DNA of 64,000 nucleotides from Rhizobiaceae bacterium. GTDB taxonomy: Bacteria; Pseudomonadota; Alphaproteobacteria; Rhizobiales; Rhizobiaceae. The stretch spans positions 1-64,000 of the forward strand of contig JAMLJA010000005.1 in NCBI GenBank assembly GCA_023953905.1, read 5' to 3'. How positions within the stretch are numbered: position 1 is the stretch's first letter; the number at the start of each line of letters is the position of its first letter. This document shows positions 9,236 to 19,501 of this stretch, piece by piece. The notes under the pieces are model-generated. The model saw only the letters and a list, made by a program, of their open reading frames with translations. It was not told where the DNA came from and ran no database searches. The position numbers and the translations under genes were made by a program.

Positions 9236-10112
9236 GCCGAATTCGCTCGGCTCACTTTCCGCGACGGATCGCGTAGCGGTCATTGCTGGCAGTGGCCGGC
9301 TCCCGGTCAATGTTGCCTACAGCCTGGAATCCGCAGGTCACTCTCCATTTGTCGTGATGATCGACGGCGAGGCCGACAAGGGCGCGGGACTGGAGCGCTT
9401 CGATCATGAAAGTCTCCCGCTCGAAAACGCCGGCTCGTTGCGCGGACTTCTGAAGCGACGGAAGGTTACGCATGTTGTGCTGGCCGGAGGTATAGCGCGA
9501 CGGCCGGCCCTGCGTTCCTATAAGATCAATCTTGGTTTGATCGCGGCGCTGCCGCGCCTGGCGCGCGCGTTGACGCGCGGTGACGACGGCATGCTCAAGC
9601 TCCTGATCGCGCATATCGAGGCCGCGGGCATCAAAGTGGTCGGAGCCCACGAGATTGTTCCTGATCTCTTGGCGATGGAGGGTGTGATGACCCGCGTTGC
9701 ACCTCAAAAGGATGACTGGAACGACCTGACTGCGGCGAAGCGCGCGGCCTTGGCGATTGGCGCGCTCGACATAGGTCAGGCGGCCGTTTCAGTCGGCGGG
9801 CGGGTGGTGGCACTCGAGGGCATTGAAGGCACGGACGGATTGTTAGAGCGCGTCAAGGATTTGAGAGGCCATGGGCGCATCGCAAATCGAAAGCGCGGCG
9901 TGATCGTCAAATGCGCCAAGCCTGACCAGGAGGTGAGGGCAGATCTTCCCGCGATAGGTCCCATGACGGTCGACGGCGCGCATGCAGCGGGTCTCGCGGG
10001 AATCGGTGTTGAAGCGGGGCGCTCACTGATCCTCGATTTCGGCGAGGTCGTGTCGAGAGCCGACGCGCTGGGCCTGTTCGTGGTCGGGCTGACGGCGGAG
10101 CAGGAACCATGA
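9210..10112 (+). CDS. lpxI: UDP-2,3-diacylglucosamine diphosphatase LpxI
   Basis: Encodes about 300 residues of the DUF1009/LpxI family, which makes lipid X from UDP-2,3-diacylglucosamine in alphaproteobacteria that lack LpxH. The N-terminal segment RVAVIAGSGRLPVNVAYSLE and the C-terminal NRKRGVIVKCAKPDQEVRADLPAIGP match the family. The start is uncertain: ATG 9210 follows GAGAGG by about 11 nt, but ATGs at 9216 and 9219 are also possible; it overlaps the end of lpxA. The stop overlaps lpxB as ATGA at 10109-10112. Confidence 0.92.
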   Translation: MPMMTTPFEPNSLGSLSATDRVAVIAGSGRLPVNVAYSLESAGHSPFVVMIDGEADKGAGLERFDHESLPLENAGSLRGLLKRRKVTHVVLAGGIARRPALRSYKINLGLIAALPRLARALTRGDDGMLKLLIAHIEAAGIKVVGAHEIVPDLLAMEGVMTRVAPQKDDWNDLTAAKRAALAIGALDIGQAAVSVGGRVVALEGIEGTDGLLERVKDLRGHGRIANRKRGVIVKCAKPDQEVRADLPAIGPMTVDGAHAAGLAGIGVEAGRSLILDFGEVVSRADALGLFVVGLTAEQEP

Positions 10113-11302
10113 GGGCTGGTTCACCGCTGAAGATTGCTGTCGTGGCGGGCGAGGAGTCAGGCGATCTTCTCGGCGCTGATATCATTCGGGCGCTGCAATC
10201 CGAACATGGCGCGACTGAATTGATCGGAGTGGGTGGGCCTCATCTCAAGGCATTGGGTCTCTCAAGCCTTTTCGATGCGCAGGACATCGCGTTGATCGGC
10301 ATTGGCGCGATCGTAAAGGATCTTCCGCGTCTCATCTGGCGGATTTCTCGCACCGCGCGCGATATCGTGGCGGCTAAGCCCGACTGCCTGATCACGATTG
10401 ACAGCCCTGAATTCTCTCTGCGCGTGGCGAAAAAGGTCAGGGCGCTCGCGCCGGAAATTCCGATCATCCACTATGTTTGTCCAACAGTCTGGGCATGGCG
10501 ACCAGGTCGCGCGCCGGCGATGAAGCCTTATGTCGATCACATTCTATGCGTTTTGCCGTTCGAGGTCGACGTCCTCGCAAGGCTCGATGGCCCGCCCGGC
10601 ACCTATGTCGGTCACAGGCTGACGCATGAAAAAGGCGTGCAGACTGCTGCCCTCATGCAGGCTCAGAAAAGCACGCCTCTCCCTCAGGATGAGAAGAAAT
10701 TGCTGGTCTTGCCCGGATCACGCCGGAGCGAGGCATCAGCCTTGATAGGCTTTTTTGGTGAAGCCGTCGCATCCCTTCATAAGCGCGGTCATCGAATGAA
10801 GGTATTCTTTCCAACGGTCGAACACCTCGCACCATTGGTGCGCGCGGCTACCGAAAACTGGGTTGTCAAACCTGAGATAACAACTGATGCTGAAAGCAAG
10901 TGGCACGCATTTGGCGAGGCGGACGCCGCCATGATTGCGTCGGGAACGGTGTCGCTCGAACTGGCTCTTGCCGGCGTCCCCATGTACTCGTGCTATGCGC
11001 TGGATCCACTTACAAAGCTTGCTGTCCGGCTTCTGACGACATGGTCAGCACTGCTTCCAAACGTCATTGCTGACCGCCCGATCGTGACGGAAGTCTATGA
11101 GCGTTACATCCGCGCTGAAACCATAGTGCGGCACATGGAGGCCTTGTTCGAAGACACGGAGCTTCGGGCATGGCAGAAGGCAGGGTTTTCAGAAGTGGTG
11201 CGCCGAATGGCGACGGATAGGCCATCAGGCGAGATCTCGGCCGAGGTGGTGAAGCAAGTTATCGCCGACAAAAAAAGAGGGGCAAAGCCCCTCTCTCTGT
11301 AA
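10109..11302 (+). CDS. lpxB: Lipid-A-disaccharide synthase
   Basis: Encodes 397 residues. LpxB joins lipid X to UDP-2,3-diacylglucosamine to form the tetra-acyl disaccharide of lipid A. Family features are the start KIAVVAGEESGDLLGADII, the YVCPTVWAWRPGRAPAMKPYVDHILCVLPFE block near residue 120, and the sugar-nucleotide segment AMIASGTVSLELALAGVPMYSCY near residue 275. The last codons (KKRGAKPLSL) also encode, on the opposite strand, a hairpin with a T run that can serve as the gltA terminator. Confidence 0.96.
   Translation: MRAGSPLKIAVVAGEESGDLLGADIIRALQSEHGATELIGVGGPHLKALGLSSLFDAQDIALIGIGAIVKDLPRLIWRISRTARDIVAAKPDCLITIDSPEFSLRVAKKVRALAPEIPIIHYVCPTVWAWRPGRAPAMKPYVDHILCVLPFEVDVLARLDGPPGTYVGHRLTHEKGVQTAALMQAQKSTPLPQDEKKLLVLPGSRRSEASALIGFFGEAVASLHKRGHRMKVFFPTVEHLAPLVRAATENWVVKPEITTDAESKWHAFGEADAAMIASGTVSLELALAGVPMYSCYALDPLTKLAVRLLTTWSALLPNVIADRPIVTEVYERYIRAETIVRHMEALFEDTELRAWQKAGFSEVVRRMATDRPSGEISAEVVKQVIADKKRGAKPLSL
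11268..11294 (-). terminator. Intrinsic terminator of gltA inside the lpxB 3' end
   Basis: Read on the reverse strand: AGAGGGGC (11294-11287), loop TTT, GCCCCTCT (11283-11276), then a run of T. This is a textbook rho-independent terminator 31 nt after the gltA stop. It lies wholly inside lpxB, where the same bases encode the C-terminal residues. Confidence 0.8.
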
Positions 11303-11324
11303 GCCGAATCGATCGAGAACGATC

Positions 11325-12614
11325 TCAGCGCTTGGCAATTGGCACATAATCACGGCGCGGAGCACCGGTGTAAAGCTGGCGCGGACGCCCGATCTTCTGG
11401 TGCGGATCCTCGATCATTTCCTTCCACTGCGCGATCCAGCCAACCGTACGTGCGACAGCGAAGAGCACGGTAAACATGGTCGTGGGGAATCCAAGCGCCT
11501 TGAGGGTGATGCCCGAATAGAAGTCCACGTTCGGATAAAGCTTCTTCTCGATGAAATACGGATCGGTCAACGCGATCTTCTCGAGCTCCATGGCGATATC
11601 CAGGAGAGGGTCATCCTTGATGCCGAGTTCGCCCAGCACCTCATGGCAGGTCTGGTGCATGATCTTGGCGCGCGGGTCGTAGTTCTTGTAGACGCGGTGG
11701 CCAAATCCCATCAGTCGGAAGGGATCATTCTTGTCCTTTGCGCGGTCGATGAACTCGGGAATGTTGTCGACCGAACCGATCTCAGCCAGCATATTGAGTG
11801 CCGCTTCGTTTGCGCCACCATGCGCGGGGCCCCACAGGCAGGCGATGCCGGCCGCGATGCAGGCAAACGGATTGGCGCCTGACGAGCCGGCGAGACGAAC
11901 CGTCGAGGTTGACGCGTTCTGCTCGTGGTCCGCATGAAGGATGAAAATCCGCTCCATAGCGCGCGCCAGAACCGGATTGACCTTGTAATCCTCGCAGGGC
12001 ACGGCAAAGCACATGTTCAGAAAGTTTGCTGCATAGCCGAGTTCGTTCTTCGGATACACGAAGGGCTGACCGATATGATATTTGTAAGCCATTGCAGCGA
12101 TCGTCGGCATCTTGGCGATCAGGCGCATCGACGCCACCATGCGCTGGTATGGGTCCGAAATATCGGTCGAGTCGTGGTAGAATGCCGACAACGCGCCAAC
12201 AACGCCGCACATGACCGCCATGGGATGCGCATCGCGCCGGAAACCGGTGAAGAAGCGCGACATCTGCTCATGCACCATGGTGTGGCGGGTGACGCGATAG
12301 TCGAAATCTTCTTTCTGTGACTTGGTCGGCAGCTCGCCATAAAGAAGCAGATAGCAGACTTCAAGAAAGTCTCCGTGCTCCGCAAGCTGATCGATCGGAT
12401 AGCCGCGATGCAGCAGAATCCCGGCATCGCCGTCGATATAGGTGATTGCGGAATCGCACGACGCGGTGGAGGTAAAGCCCGGATCGTAAGTGAACGCGCC
12501 CGTCTCTTTGTAAAGCGCGGCTATATCAATGACCTCTGGTCCTACGGAGCCTTGTCGGACCTTTAGTTCGATATTTTTGCCGCCGAACTCGAGAGTTGCC
12601 GATGTATTCGTCAT
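11325..12614 (-). CDS. gltA: Citrate synthase
   Basis: Encodes 429 residues, a type II hexameric citrate synthase joining oxaloacetate and acetyl-CoA at the entry to the TCA cycle. Active-site segments are visible: [13 protein letters not shown] with its His near residue 265, and [15 protein letters not shown] with the second His near residue 306. The N-terminal domain ([16 protein letters not shown], then [14 protein letters not shown]) is complete. A reverse-strand terminator follows inside lpxB. A GGAG-like site precedes the start, and a GC-rich leader of about 178 nt separates it from gltX. Confidence 0.97.
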   Translation of the reverse strand: MTNTSATLEFGGKNIELKVRQGSVGPEVIDIAALYKETGAFTYDPGFTSTASCDSAITYIDGDAGILLHRGYPIDQLAEHGDFLEVCYLLLYGELPTKSQKEDFDYRVTRHTMVHEQMSRFFTGFRRDAHPMAVMCGVVGALSAFYHDSTDISDPYQRMVASMRLIAKMPTIAAMAYKYHIGQPFVYPKNELGYAANFLNMCFAVPCEDYKVNPVLARAMERIFILHADHEQNASTSTVRLAGSSGANPFACIAAGIACLWGPAHGGANEAALNMLAEIGSVDNIPEFIDRAKDKNDPFRLMGFGHRVYKNYDPRAKIMHQTCHEVLGELGIKDDPLLDIAMELEKIALTDPYFIEKKLYPNVDFYSGITLKALGFPTTMFTVLFAVARTVGWIAQWKEMIEDPHQKIGRPRQLYTGAPRRDYVPIAKR

Positions 12615-12792
12615 ACGAAGCTCCTTGAAATACGCCCTCGTTGGGAGGCGGCGGCACCGCCGGAGGGTAGGAAGGTCATGTTGAGGAGGCTTGTGCTAAC
12701 CCATTTGAGATCATGTGCCAAGCTTACCTTTCGATGCAATTTCGCACCGCAATAAGCCGGATTCAATATGGAATTACGACAGGAGCATTGCC

Positions 12793-14217
12793 CTAATCGA
12801 TTTTGTCCTGAATCCGGCCCAAACTCTCTTCTCGACCCAGGACCGCGAGTACATCGAACACGCCGGGCGATGTGCTTCGCCCCGTCAGTGCCGCGCGCAA
12901 CGGCTGTGCGACCTTGCCCAGCTTGAGATCCGACCCAATCGCGAAATCGCGAATTGCCTGCTCCGTCGACGCCGCTGTCCAGGGATCGGTGACAGTTTGA
13001 AGCGCTGCAAACGCACCGGCCAAGACGCTTCTTGCCGACTCATCCAGAATTGCATCCGCTTTCTCGTCCATTGCCAACGGGCGCTCGGCAAAAAGAAACA
13101 TCGCGCCGTCCAGCAACTCCACAAGCGTTTTGGCGCGGTCCTTTAGACCGGTCATGGCAGCGCGCAGTTGCGCTTTCCGCTCGTCGGTCAACTTTGTCAG
13201 CAACTCGCTTCCGCCTGGAAGGTAGGGAAGCGTGTCGATGAAGATGCTCAAAAGCTCATCATCCTCGGTGTTGCGCATGTAAACGCCGTTGAGGGCTTCG
13301 AGCTTCTGAAAGTCAAAGCGCGCCGCACCCTTGTTGATGTCCTCGATCTCAAACCAGCGGATCATGTCGTCGAGGCTCATCACCTCGTCATCGCCGTGGC
13401 TCCAGCCGAGGCGGACAAGATAGTTTCGCAATGCGGCGGGCAAATAGCCCATTTCGCGATAGGCTTCGACACCCAGCGCGCCGTGCCGCTTCGAGAGCTT
13501 TGCCCCGTCCGCACCGTGAATGAGCGGAATATGAGCCATGACAGGCACATCCCAGCCCATCGCATCGTAGATGACGGTCTGGCGTGCGGCGTTGGTCAAA
13601 TGGTCATCGCCGCGGATAATATGCGTCACGCCCATGTCGTGGTCGTCAACGACGACTGCATGCATATAGGTGGGGGAACCGTCCGAGCGCAGGATAATGA
13701 AATCGTCGAGATCCTTGTTCGGAACGCGCACATCCCCCTGCACGCGATCCCGTACGATGGTTTCGCCATCGCGCGGCGCCTTTATCCGGATCACAGGTTT
13801 CACCCCGGCAGGCGCCTCGGACGGGTCGCGGTCGCGCCAGCGTCCATCATAACGAGGCGGCCGGCCTTCCGCGCGTGCCTGTTCGCGCATTTCTGTCAGT
13901 TCGGCTTGAGAGGCGTAGCAATAGTAGGCTTTGTTGTCGCGAACGAGTTGCTCGGCCACCTCGCGATGGCGCGATGCGCGCTCGAACTGGGAAATCGGCT
14001 CGCCCTCCCAATGCAGGCCAAGCCATGAGAGACCATCAAGAATGGCGGCGGTAGCTGGTTCGCTCGAGCGCTCCCGGTCCGTATCCTCGATGCGCAGCAG
14101 CATCTTACCTCCTGTATGCCGCGCATAGAGCCAATTGAACAGCGCGGTGCGGCCCCCGCCAATGTGGAGATAGCCAGTCGGAGAGGGCGCAAAGCGCGTG
14201 ACAACGATATCGGACAT
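12793..14217 (-). CDS. gltX: Glutamyl-tRNA synthetase
   Basis: Encodes 474 residues of a class I aminoacyl-tRNA synthetase that charges tRNA-Glu. The ATP site motifs are present: [17 protein letters not shown] (HIGH-type) at the N terminus and GAKLSKRHG (KMSKS-type) near residue 245. ATG 14217 gives [15 protein letters not shown], the family start; the frame stays open upstream to 14421 but that stretch is not synthetase-like. It is divergent from comEC and upstream of gltA, the usual order in rhizobia. Alphaproteobacteria often carry two gltX copies with different tRNA preferences; which type this is cannot be told by eye. Confidence 0.95.
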   Translation of the reverse strand: MSDIVVTRFAPSPTGYLHIGGGRTALFNWLYARHTGGKMLLRIEDTDRERSSEPATAAILDGLSWLGLHWEGEPISQFERASRHREVAEQLVRDNKAYYCYASQAELTEMREQARAEGRPPRYDGRWRDRDPSEAPAGVKPVIRIKAPRDGETIVRDRVQGDVRVPNKDLDDFIILRSDGSPTYMHAVVVDDHDMGVTHIIRGDDHLTNAARQTVIYDAMGWDVPVMAHIPLIHGADGAKLSKRHGALGVEAYREMGYLPAALRNYLVRLGWSHGDDEVMSLDDMIRWFEIEDINKGAARFDFQKLEALNGVYMRNTEDDELLSIFIDTLPYLPGGSELLTKLTDERKAQLRAAMTGLKDRAKTLVELLDGAMFLFAERPLAMDEKADAILDESARSVLAGAFAALQTVTDPWTAASTEQAIRDFAIGSDLKLGKVAQPLRAALTGRSTSPGVFDVLAVLGREESLGRIQDKID

Positions 14218-14359
14218 AGATTTCTCGATCGGCGGGCCAGAAGACCGGCAAGGTAGGGTTTCGCGCAGGTGGCGCACGTCTGGCGTCCATGTAGCATAGG
14301 GGGCTCGACGTGCAAGGGGCAGCACCCGACGCGCATTCGGTCGAGGGGGACGGAAGGGT

Positions 14360-16816
14360 TTGAAATTAAACTCCGTAGACATTGCGGAGCCACGGTTATT
14401 TGACGCCGGAAGCGCCGGCACATCGTTTCAAGTGCCAGACTTGCGCGATGGCGAGAGTCTGCCCGCAGAACGCGCGGCACTCCCTCACTCGTCGGAACGT
14501 CAGCGCGAAGCGCTCCGACAACGAGCCGCAAAGATGCGCCGCGCCATGTCGAGCATGTTTGCGCGTGAAATGGCGCGGGGCACCGCATTCAACTTCATTC
14601 CCGTCTTTCTCGCCCTTGGCGCCTTGTTCTACTTCTCCGCACCGTTTGAACCCGCGTGGAGCTACCTTCTTCTGCCAACTGTCGCGTTCGTCATCCTGAC
14701 AACGCTTCTGCGACGTCGCATTCTGTTCCACTTGGCTTCGTCAGCTATCTTGTGCGTCTTGATTGGTGGCTGTTTCGCCAAACTCGAGATGGCGCTGGCC
14801 GATACGAAAATGCTCGGATCCGAGATCTCCACACGTCTGACGGGCAGAATTGTCAAAATCGACCGCCTGGCCCGCGGCCGTACGCGCGTCACGCTTGATG
14901 TTCTTGAGACGGAGCGGCCCAAGCTCAGATATGGCCCAGATCGGATCCGCATAACGGCGCGCTCGATCCCAGCCGAGGCCCGAGCCGGAGACGTATTGAA
15001 AGGCGCTGCTCGATTGCTGCCTCCGCTAGGGGCCACGCGACCTGGAGGCTACGATTTTGCTTTTGAGAGCTATTTTGACGGCATCGGTGCAACGGGTTTC
15101 TTCCTCGGAGCCCCGACATTAGGGGACGCATCAGAAGAACCGGGACCAAGGCAGCGCTTTGAGGCAGTTGTTGAAGCTCTGCGCACGCACATAGCAGGGC
15201 GCATTCGTGACGATATAGGCGGCCCGGAGGGAGAAATCGCCGCTGCCCTGGTTGCTGGCGTCCGTGCGGGTATTCCCGAAGACATCAACGAGGCCCTGCG
15301 TCGCACGGGCCTTGCGCATGTGCTTTCCATTTCCGGGCTTCACATGGCGCTTGTTGCAGCCACGGTAATTGGCGGGATGAGACTGGGCTTTTCGTTCTTC
15401 CACGGCTTTTCAGTTCGCCACCCGGTGCGAAAATACTCTGCTGTCATCGCCCTTGTCGCACTCGCCTCATATTTGTTCATTTCCGGCAGTCAGGTGGCCG
15501 CTCAGCGCAGCTTCATCATGATTACCGTGATGCTTGTCGCGCTGCTCTTTGATCGGACCGCGTTGACGATGCGCAACCTGGCGATTTCGGCGGTCATCGT
15601 CCTGGCGCTATCGCCTCACGAGGTCGTGGGGCCAAGCTTCCAGATGTCCTTTGCGGCGACAGTCACGCTGATTGGCGCCTACGCCGCCTGGTCGCAACGT
15701 GCCCGACTGCGCGGCAACACATCCTCGACCGGGCGTCATCCACTTACGAAAATCGGGAGGCGGGTTCTGTTCTATGCTGCTGGACTTGCCGCCACGTCCA
15801 TTTTGGCCGGAACCGCCACGACAATATTCGGTGCCTATCACTTCCAGCGCGTCTCACCGCTCGCGCTCTTTGCAAATCTGGGTGCCATGCCCATCGTGTC
15901 CGTTCTCGTCATGCCATTCGCCGTGCTCGGTATGATCGCGATGCCGTTCGGTCTGGACGCCCTGCCATTCGCCGTCATGGGCGAGGGGTTGCGAATAATG
16001 GTCGCCGTCGCGAAATGGTTTTCGGACAGGTCTCCGCTCGATGTCGTCGGTTTGATCGCTCCCGCCGCTGTGAGCTGCCTGACGCTCTCACTGATCCTGG
16101 CGACTTTGCTCACGACATGGATGCGTCTTGCAGCGTTGCCGTTTCTGATCGCCGGCCTTGTGCTTCTTGGTATTCCAGCCAGACCGTTTGCTCTTATTTC
16201 CGACGACGGCAAGATGGTCGCGGCTGAAGCCATCAACGGCAAGCTCTCGATAAATCGTAGTCGCGCCAATCAGTTCACGCTCGACAACTGGAAGAAGGCT
16301 TTGGCGATCGACGCCGTCGTGCGCCCCCTCAATGCAAAGGACGGCACGCTGTCTGCTCTTGTCGGAGGCAAGACGACTTCTCTGGACGATGGCCAGTTTC
16401 GTTGTTTTGGCGACAGCTGCGCGCTGCACACAAACGCAGGCTGGATTGTCACCACAGCGGACGCGCAGTTGGCGTCCAGTCTCTGCAAAGTCAGCTTTCT
16501 TTTGGTTGTGGGCGACGCGACTGCCAATTCGATCTGTCCCCGCGGGCCCGCTACCGTGGTGACACGTCGCGATCTCGCACGACACGGGAGTGCGTCGGCA
16601 CAACCCAACGGCGAGGTAACCTTCGCGATCCGCGAGCCATATCGTCCCTGGCACAACCACAGACAATTCTCACGCGAGGCGAGAGGCATGCCGCCGTGGC
16701 AGCCAAAGTCCCGAAAAGGACCAAGCGAAGTCACCAAGAAGCCGGATCCGTCTCCTGCAACTCGTTCTGTTTCACCTGATATGGGCGCCAATCAGCCAAG
16801 CGGAGACGAGAGCTGA
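14360..16816 (+). CDS. comEC: ComEC/Rec2 family DNA-uptake channel protein
   Basis: Encodes up to 818 residues. ComEC forms the inner-membrane channel for single-stranded DNA in natural transformation. The protein has an N-terminal DUF4131-like region with membrane segments (about 70-250), then the Competence domain starting [21 protein letters not shown] near residue 315 with many membrane helices. The C-terminal third is soluble and corresponds to the place of the metallo-beta-lactamase domain, but no HxHxDH motif is visible, as in many rhizobial ComEC proteins. The start is a TTG at 14360; ATG 14534 (MRRAMSSMF) is an alternative. Convergent with lexA. Confidence 0.85.
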   Translation: MKLNSVDIAEPRLFDAGSAGTSFQVPDLRDGESLPAERAALPHSSERQREALRQRAAKMRRAMSSMFAREMARGTAFNFIPVFLALGALFYFSAPFEPAWSYLLLPTVAFVILTTLLRRRILFHLASSAILCVLIGGCFAKLEMALADTKMLGSEISTRLTGRIVKIDRLARGRTRVTLDVLETERPKLRYGPDRIRITARSIPAEARAGDVLKGAARLLPPLGATRPGGYDFAFESYFDGIGATGFFLGAPTLGDASEEPGPRQRFEAVVEALRTHIAGRIRDDIGGPEGEIAAALVAGVRAGIPEDINEALRRTGLAHVLSISGLHMALVAATVIGGMRLGFSFFHGFSVRHPVRKYSAVIALVALASYLFISGSQVAAQRSFIMITVMLVALLFDRTALTMRNLAISAVIVLALSPHEVVGPSFQMSFAATVTLIGAYAAWSQRARLRGNTSSTGRHPLTKIGRRVLFYAAGLAATSILAGTATTIFGAYHFQRVSPLALFANLGAMPIVSVLVMPFAVLGMIAMPFGLDALPFAVMGEGLRIMVAVAKWFSDRSPLDVVGLIAPAAVSCLTLSLILATLLTTWMRLAALPFLIAGLVLLGIPARPFALISDDGKMVAAEAINGKLSINRSRANQFTLDNWKKALAIDAVVRPLNAKDGTLSALVGGKTTSLDDGQFRCFGDSCALHTNAGWIVTTADAQLASSLCKVSFLLVVGDATANSICPRGPATVVTRRDLARHGSASAQPNGEVTFAIREPYRPWHNHRQFSREARGMPPWQPKSRKGPSEVTKKPDPSPATRSVSPDMGANQPSGDES

Positions 16817-16842
16817 ACCACGCGCCGTCAGGCAAACCGGAG

Positions 16843-17556
16843 TCAATATTTTCGAATGAGACCGACCAGCCTGCCTTGAACCTTGACCCGATGAGGCCCG
16901 AAAATCTTGGTCTCATATGCCGGATTTGCGGCTTCCAGCGCGATCGATTCGCCCTTGCGCCTGAACCGCTTGAGCGTGGCTTCCATGTCATCGACAAGCG
17001 CCACGACGATCTCTCCGGGACTTGCGGTCGTGGCATGGCGGATGATGACAGTGTCGCCATCCAGTATGCCTGCCTCGATCATCGAGTCGCCCTTTACTTC
17101 AAGAGCGTAGTGCTCTCCACCCGACAGCATTTCGGGAGGGACGGCGATTGAATATGTCCGGTGCTGGATCGCATCGATCGGCACGCCCGCTGCGATGCGG
17201 CCCATCACGGGCAGGGAAACCGAAGTCGACTCATCATCATTGCTGGCTGTTTGGCGCGCGGGCCGCTCCGGCGTACGACCGAGACTGCCTTCGATCACAC
17301 TGGGCGAGAATTTGCGTGGTTGAGACAGGCTGGGCGCCATCGCGTCAGGCAATTTGATGACTTCGAGCGCCCGCGCTCGATTGGGAAGCCGGCGAATAAA
17401 TCCGCGTTCTTCCAGTGCTGTGATCAGTCGATGGATGCCCGATTTGGACGAAAGGTCGAGCGCTTCCTTCATTTCGTCAAACGAAGGAGGAACGCCAGCC
17501 TCCTTCACGCGCTCATTGATAAAGACCAGCAATTCCAGCTGTTTACGCGTCAGCAT
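16843..17556 (-). CDS. lexA: SOS repressor LexA
   Basis: Encodes 237 residues. LexA represses DNA-damage genes and self-cleaves with RecA. The N-terminal winged helix ([17 protein letters not shown] to about residue 70) is followed by a linker and the S24 protease domain: the Ala-Gly cleavage site in [10 protein letters not shown], the nucleophile Ser in [13 protein letters not shown] and the Lys in [18 protein letters not shown]7-GTTC box lies 54 nt upstream, consistent with autoregulation. It is convergent with comEC and close to it, as in other Hyphomicrobiales. Confidence 0.97.
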   Translation of the reverse strand: MLTRKQLELLVFINERVKEAGVPPSFDEMKEALDLSSKSGIHRLITALEERGFIRRLPNRARALEVIKLPDAMAPSLSQPRKFSPSVIEGSLGRTPERPARQTASNDDESTSVSLPVMGRIAAGVPIDAIQHRTYSIAVPPEMLSGGEHYALEVKGDSMIEAGILDGDTVIIRHATTASPGEIVVALVDDMEATLKRFRRKGESIALEAANPAYETKIFGPHRVKVQGRLVGLIRKY

Positions 17557-17609
17557 TGGTCAGGTCCCTCAGAATCGGAATATAAACAAAACAAGAACAA
17601 CTATTATAT

Positions 17610-17624
17610 GTTCCAGTTGTGTTC
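17610..17624 (-). promoter_or_regulatory. LexA (SOS) box of lexA
   Basis: The sequence GTTC-CAGTTGT-GTTC matches the alphaproteobacterial LexA recognition motif GTTC-N7-GTTC exactly and lies in the lexA promoter region. A GAAC at 17595-17598 adds a further half-site. The motif is seen; its use as an autoregulatory site follows from family knowledge. Confidence 0.8.
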
Positions 17625-17689
17625 CGCAACTCTTTAAATTGCAGCGAGGGAGTAGACGCTTTCAAATCTCGCTTGCGCGAATTTTGTCT

Positions 17690-18475
17690 CTAAAGGGTGT
17701 CGACGTCCTGTGAGAATGCCTTCATCCAGCCAAGTCCGTCAGTGGTGGATCCTGCGGGGCGATATTCGCAACCGACATACCCGTGGTAGCCGAGCTTATC
17801 GAGAAGCCCCAATACATAGAAATCATTGAGTTCTCCGCTGCCGGGTTCATGTCTCAACGGCACAGACGCGATTTGAACATGGCCGGTGAGAGGAAATAAC
17901 CGTTCCAACGTGCGCTGCACGTCTCCGTGCTGGATCTGGCAATGATAGATGTCGAACTGGAGGCGAACATTGGGATGAGCCAAATCGTTGATGAAATCGG
18001 CCGCCCAATTGAAGTCGTTGAGGAAATATCCGGGCATGTCGCGACTGTTGATCGGCTCGACGACAAGGCCGATTCCGGCTTCACCAGCCGCGTCCCCAGC
18101 GCGTTTGACTGCATCGCGATAGGCCGCAATTGAGGTCGCGTCGCGCTCGGCAATGCCGGCCATCAGGTGGAGCAGGGGCGTTCCGATGATCTTGGCATAG
18201 TGTACCGAAGTCTTGATCGACGCGTTGAACTCGTCGCGTCGCTCCGGCAAGGCTGCCAGCCCGCGATCGCCTGACCCCCAGTTGCCGGGTGGCATGTTGA
18301 AAAGCGCCTGCTCCAATCCGGCCGATTGCAACGCTTCTGCGACCACTTGCGCGGGGTGTTCATAGGGGAAGAGATATTCGACCGCGCCAAAGCCGGCGTC
18401 TGCAGCCGCTTGAAAACGTTCGAGAAACGGAAGTTCGTTGAACATCATGCTCAGATTGGCGGCGAAGCGGGGCAT
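17690..18475 (-). CDS. otnI: 2-oxo-tetronate isomerase / hydroxypyruvate isomerase family
   Basis: Encodes 261 residues with a xylose-isomerase-like TIM barrel (MPRFAANLSMMFNELPFLERFQAAADAGFGAVEYLFPYE). The family holds hydroxypyruvate isomerase and OtnI, which converts 2-oxo-tetronate to 3-oxo-tetronate. Metal-ligand segments are seen at LVVEPINSRDMPGYFLND, LQFDIYHCQIQHGDV and VGCEYRPAG. Its ATG overlaps the stop of the dehydrogenase gene before it, and otnK and otnC lie across the divergent promoter, so the tetronate role is favoured over glyoxylate metabolism. Confidence 0.87.
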   Translation of the reverse strand: MPRFAANLSMMFNELPFLERFQAAADAGFGAVEYLFPYEHPAQVVAEALQSAGLEQALFNMPPGNWGSGDRGLAALPERRDEFNASIKTSVHYAKIIGTPLLHLMAGIAERDATSIAAYRDAVKRAGDAAGEAGIGLVVEPINSRDMPGYFLNDFNWAADFINDLAHPNVRLQFDIYHCQIQHGDVQRTLERLFPLTGHVQIASVPLRHEPGSGELNDFYVLGLLDKLGYHGYVGCEYRPAGSTTDGLGWMKAFSQDVDTL

Positions 18476-19389
18476 CAGGCGTTTTCCTCAGCCTTCGGCA
18501 AGTCGATCTGGGCGGTGTCGGCGAGCAGCCGCGCGACCGATGCATCGTCATCGCGGCCCATTCCGGCGGCCTCCGTCCTGAGGAAGAGCTGAAGGGCGGC
18601 GCTGGCGATCGGCAGGGGAAATTTCTGGGCGCGTCCAATGTCGGAAACGATGCCGAGGTCTTTGGTGAAGATCGAAACGGCGCTGCGCGGAGAATAGTCG
18701 CCCGAGAGTACATGCGGAATGCGGTTCTCGAACATCCAGCTGTTCCCCGCCGATTTTGTGATGACATCGAACACGCGCGAAATATCGAGCCCCATGCTCG
18801 CGGCGAATGTGATCGCCTCGCAGGCGGCGGCAATGTGAACGCCGGCGAGATGCTGATTGACGATCTTGAATGAAGATCCGATGCCAGCGTCAGCGCCCAG
18901 ATTATACACCGTCGTTGCCATCGCCTTGAGCGCTGGCTCAGCCGCGGCGAATGCGTCCTCGGATCCGGAAGCCATGACGGTCAATTCCCCGGTGCCCGCC
19001 TTCGCCGCTCCCCCGCTGATCGGCGCATCGAGATAGAACATGCCGGCGGCCTCAACACGTCCGGCAAATTCCTTTGCTTTCATCGGCGACATCGTTGCGC
19101 AGGAAACAATGACCGAGCCCACAGCAAGGGTCTCCATCACACCGCCTGATCCGAACAGAACGGCGTCGGTCTGGTCTGCATTGACGACGACGATGATCGC
19201 AATGCTCGCATGCTGGGACGCGTCAGAGGGGTTGTTGCAGGCCAGGCCGCCATCTGCCGCGAAGGATTGGCGCGAGTCCGGGTTCACGTCGCATCCCGAC
19301 ACTTCATGCCCGGCACGCAGCAAGGATCTGGCAATCCCCATTCCCATCGATCCGAGACCGATAACCGCGATACGATGTTGAACAGTCAT
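18475..19389 (-). CDS. ltnD: L-threonate/D-erythronate dehydrogenase-type beta-hydroxyacid dehydrogenase
   Basis: Encodes 304 residues of the 3-hydroxyisobutyrate dehydrogenase family. The Rossmann motif GLGSMGMGIARSLLRAGHEV opens the protein, the substrate segment DAPISGGAAKAGTGELTVMASG follows near residue 120, and the catalytic Lys is in FKIVNQHLAGVH near residue 170. ATG 19389 was chosen because the upstream in-frame residues to 19446 are not dehydrogenase-like. With otnI, otnK and otnC nearby it probably oxidises a C4 sugar acid to 2-oxo-tetronate with NAD; which epimer cannot be told. Confidence 0.87.
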   Translation of the reverse strand: MTVQHRIAVIGLGSMGMGIARSLLRAGHEVSGCDVNPDSRQSFAADGGLACNNPSDASQHASIAIIVVVNADQTDAVLFGSGGVMETLAVGSVIVSCATMSPMKAKEFAGRVEAAGMFYLDAPISGGAAKAGTGELTVMASGSEDAFAAAEPALKAMATTVYNLGADAGIGSSFKIVNQHLAGVHIAAACEAITFAASMGLDISRVFDVITKSAGNSWMFENRIPHVLSGDYSPRSAVSIFTKDLGIVSDIGRAQKFPLPIASAALQLFLRTEAAGMGRDDDASVARLLADTAQIDLPKAEENA

Positions 19390-19405
19390 TGCAGTTGCAA
19401 CCTTA

Positions 19406-19419
19406 TGAAAGCGCTTGCA
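19406..19419. promoter_or_regulatory. LacI-family operator-like palindrome 1
   Basis: The sequence TGAAAGCGCTTGCA contains the perfect palindrome AAGCGCTT with the central CG typical of LacI/GalR operators. It lies 17 nt upstream of the ltnD start and shares TGAnAGCGCTTGnA with a second site 56 bp away. Confidence 0.65.
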
Positions 19420-19461
19420 CTGGTTTCTAGCAAAGCCTTGTGGCATAGAGCAATCCCGTTA

Positions 19462-19475
19462 TGACAGCGCTTGAA
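19462..19475. promoter_or_regulatory. LacI-family operator-like palindrome 2
   Basis: The sequence TGACAGCGCTTGAA repeats site 1 at 12 of 14 positions and lies 27 nt upstream of the regulator start. The pair fits autoregulation and repression of both divergent units by the adjacent LacI-type protein. Confidence 0.6.
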
Positions 19476-19501
19476 TATCATTGCGATCGAGGTTGGGGGC
19501 G

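Noticed and set aside
16090..16816. Metallo-beta-lactamase domain at the ComEC C terminus
   Set aside because: No HxHxDH or later His/Asp ligands could be found, so only the membrane Competence part is claimed.
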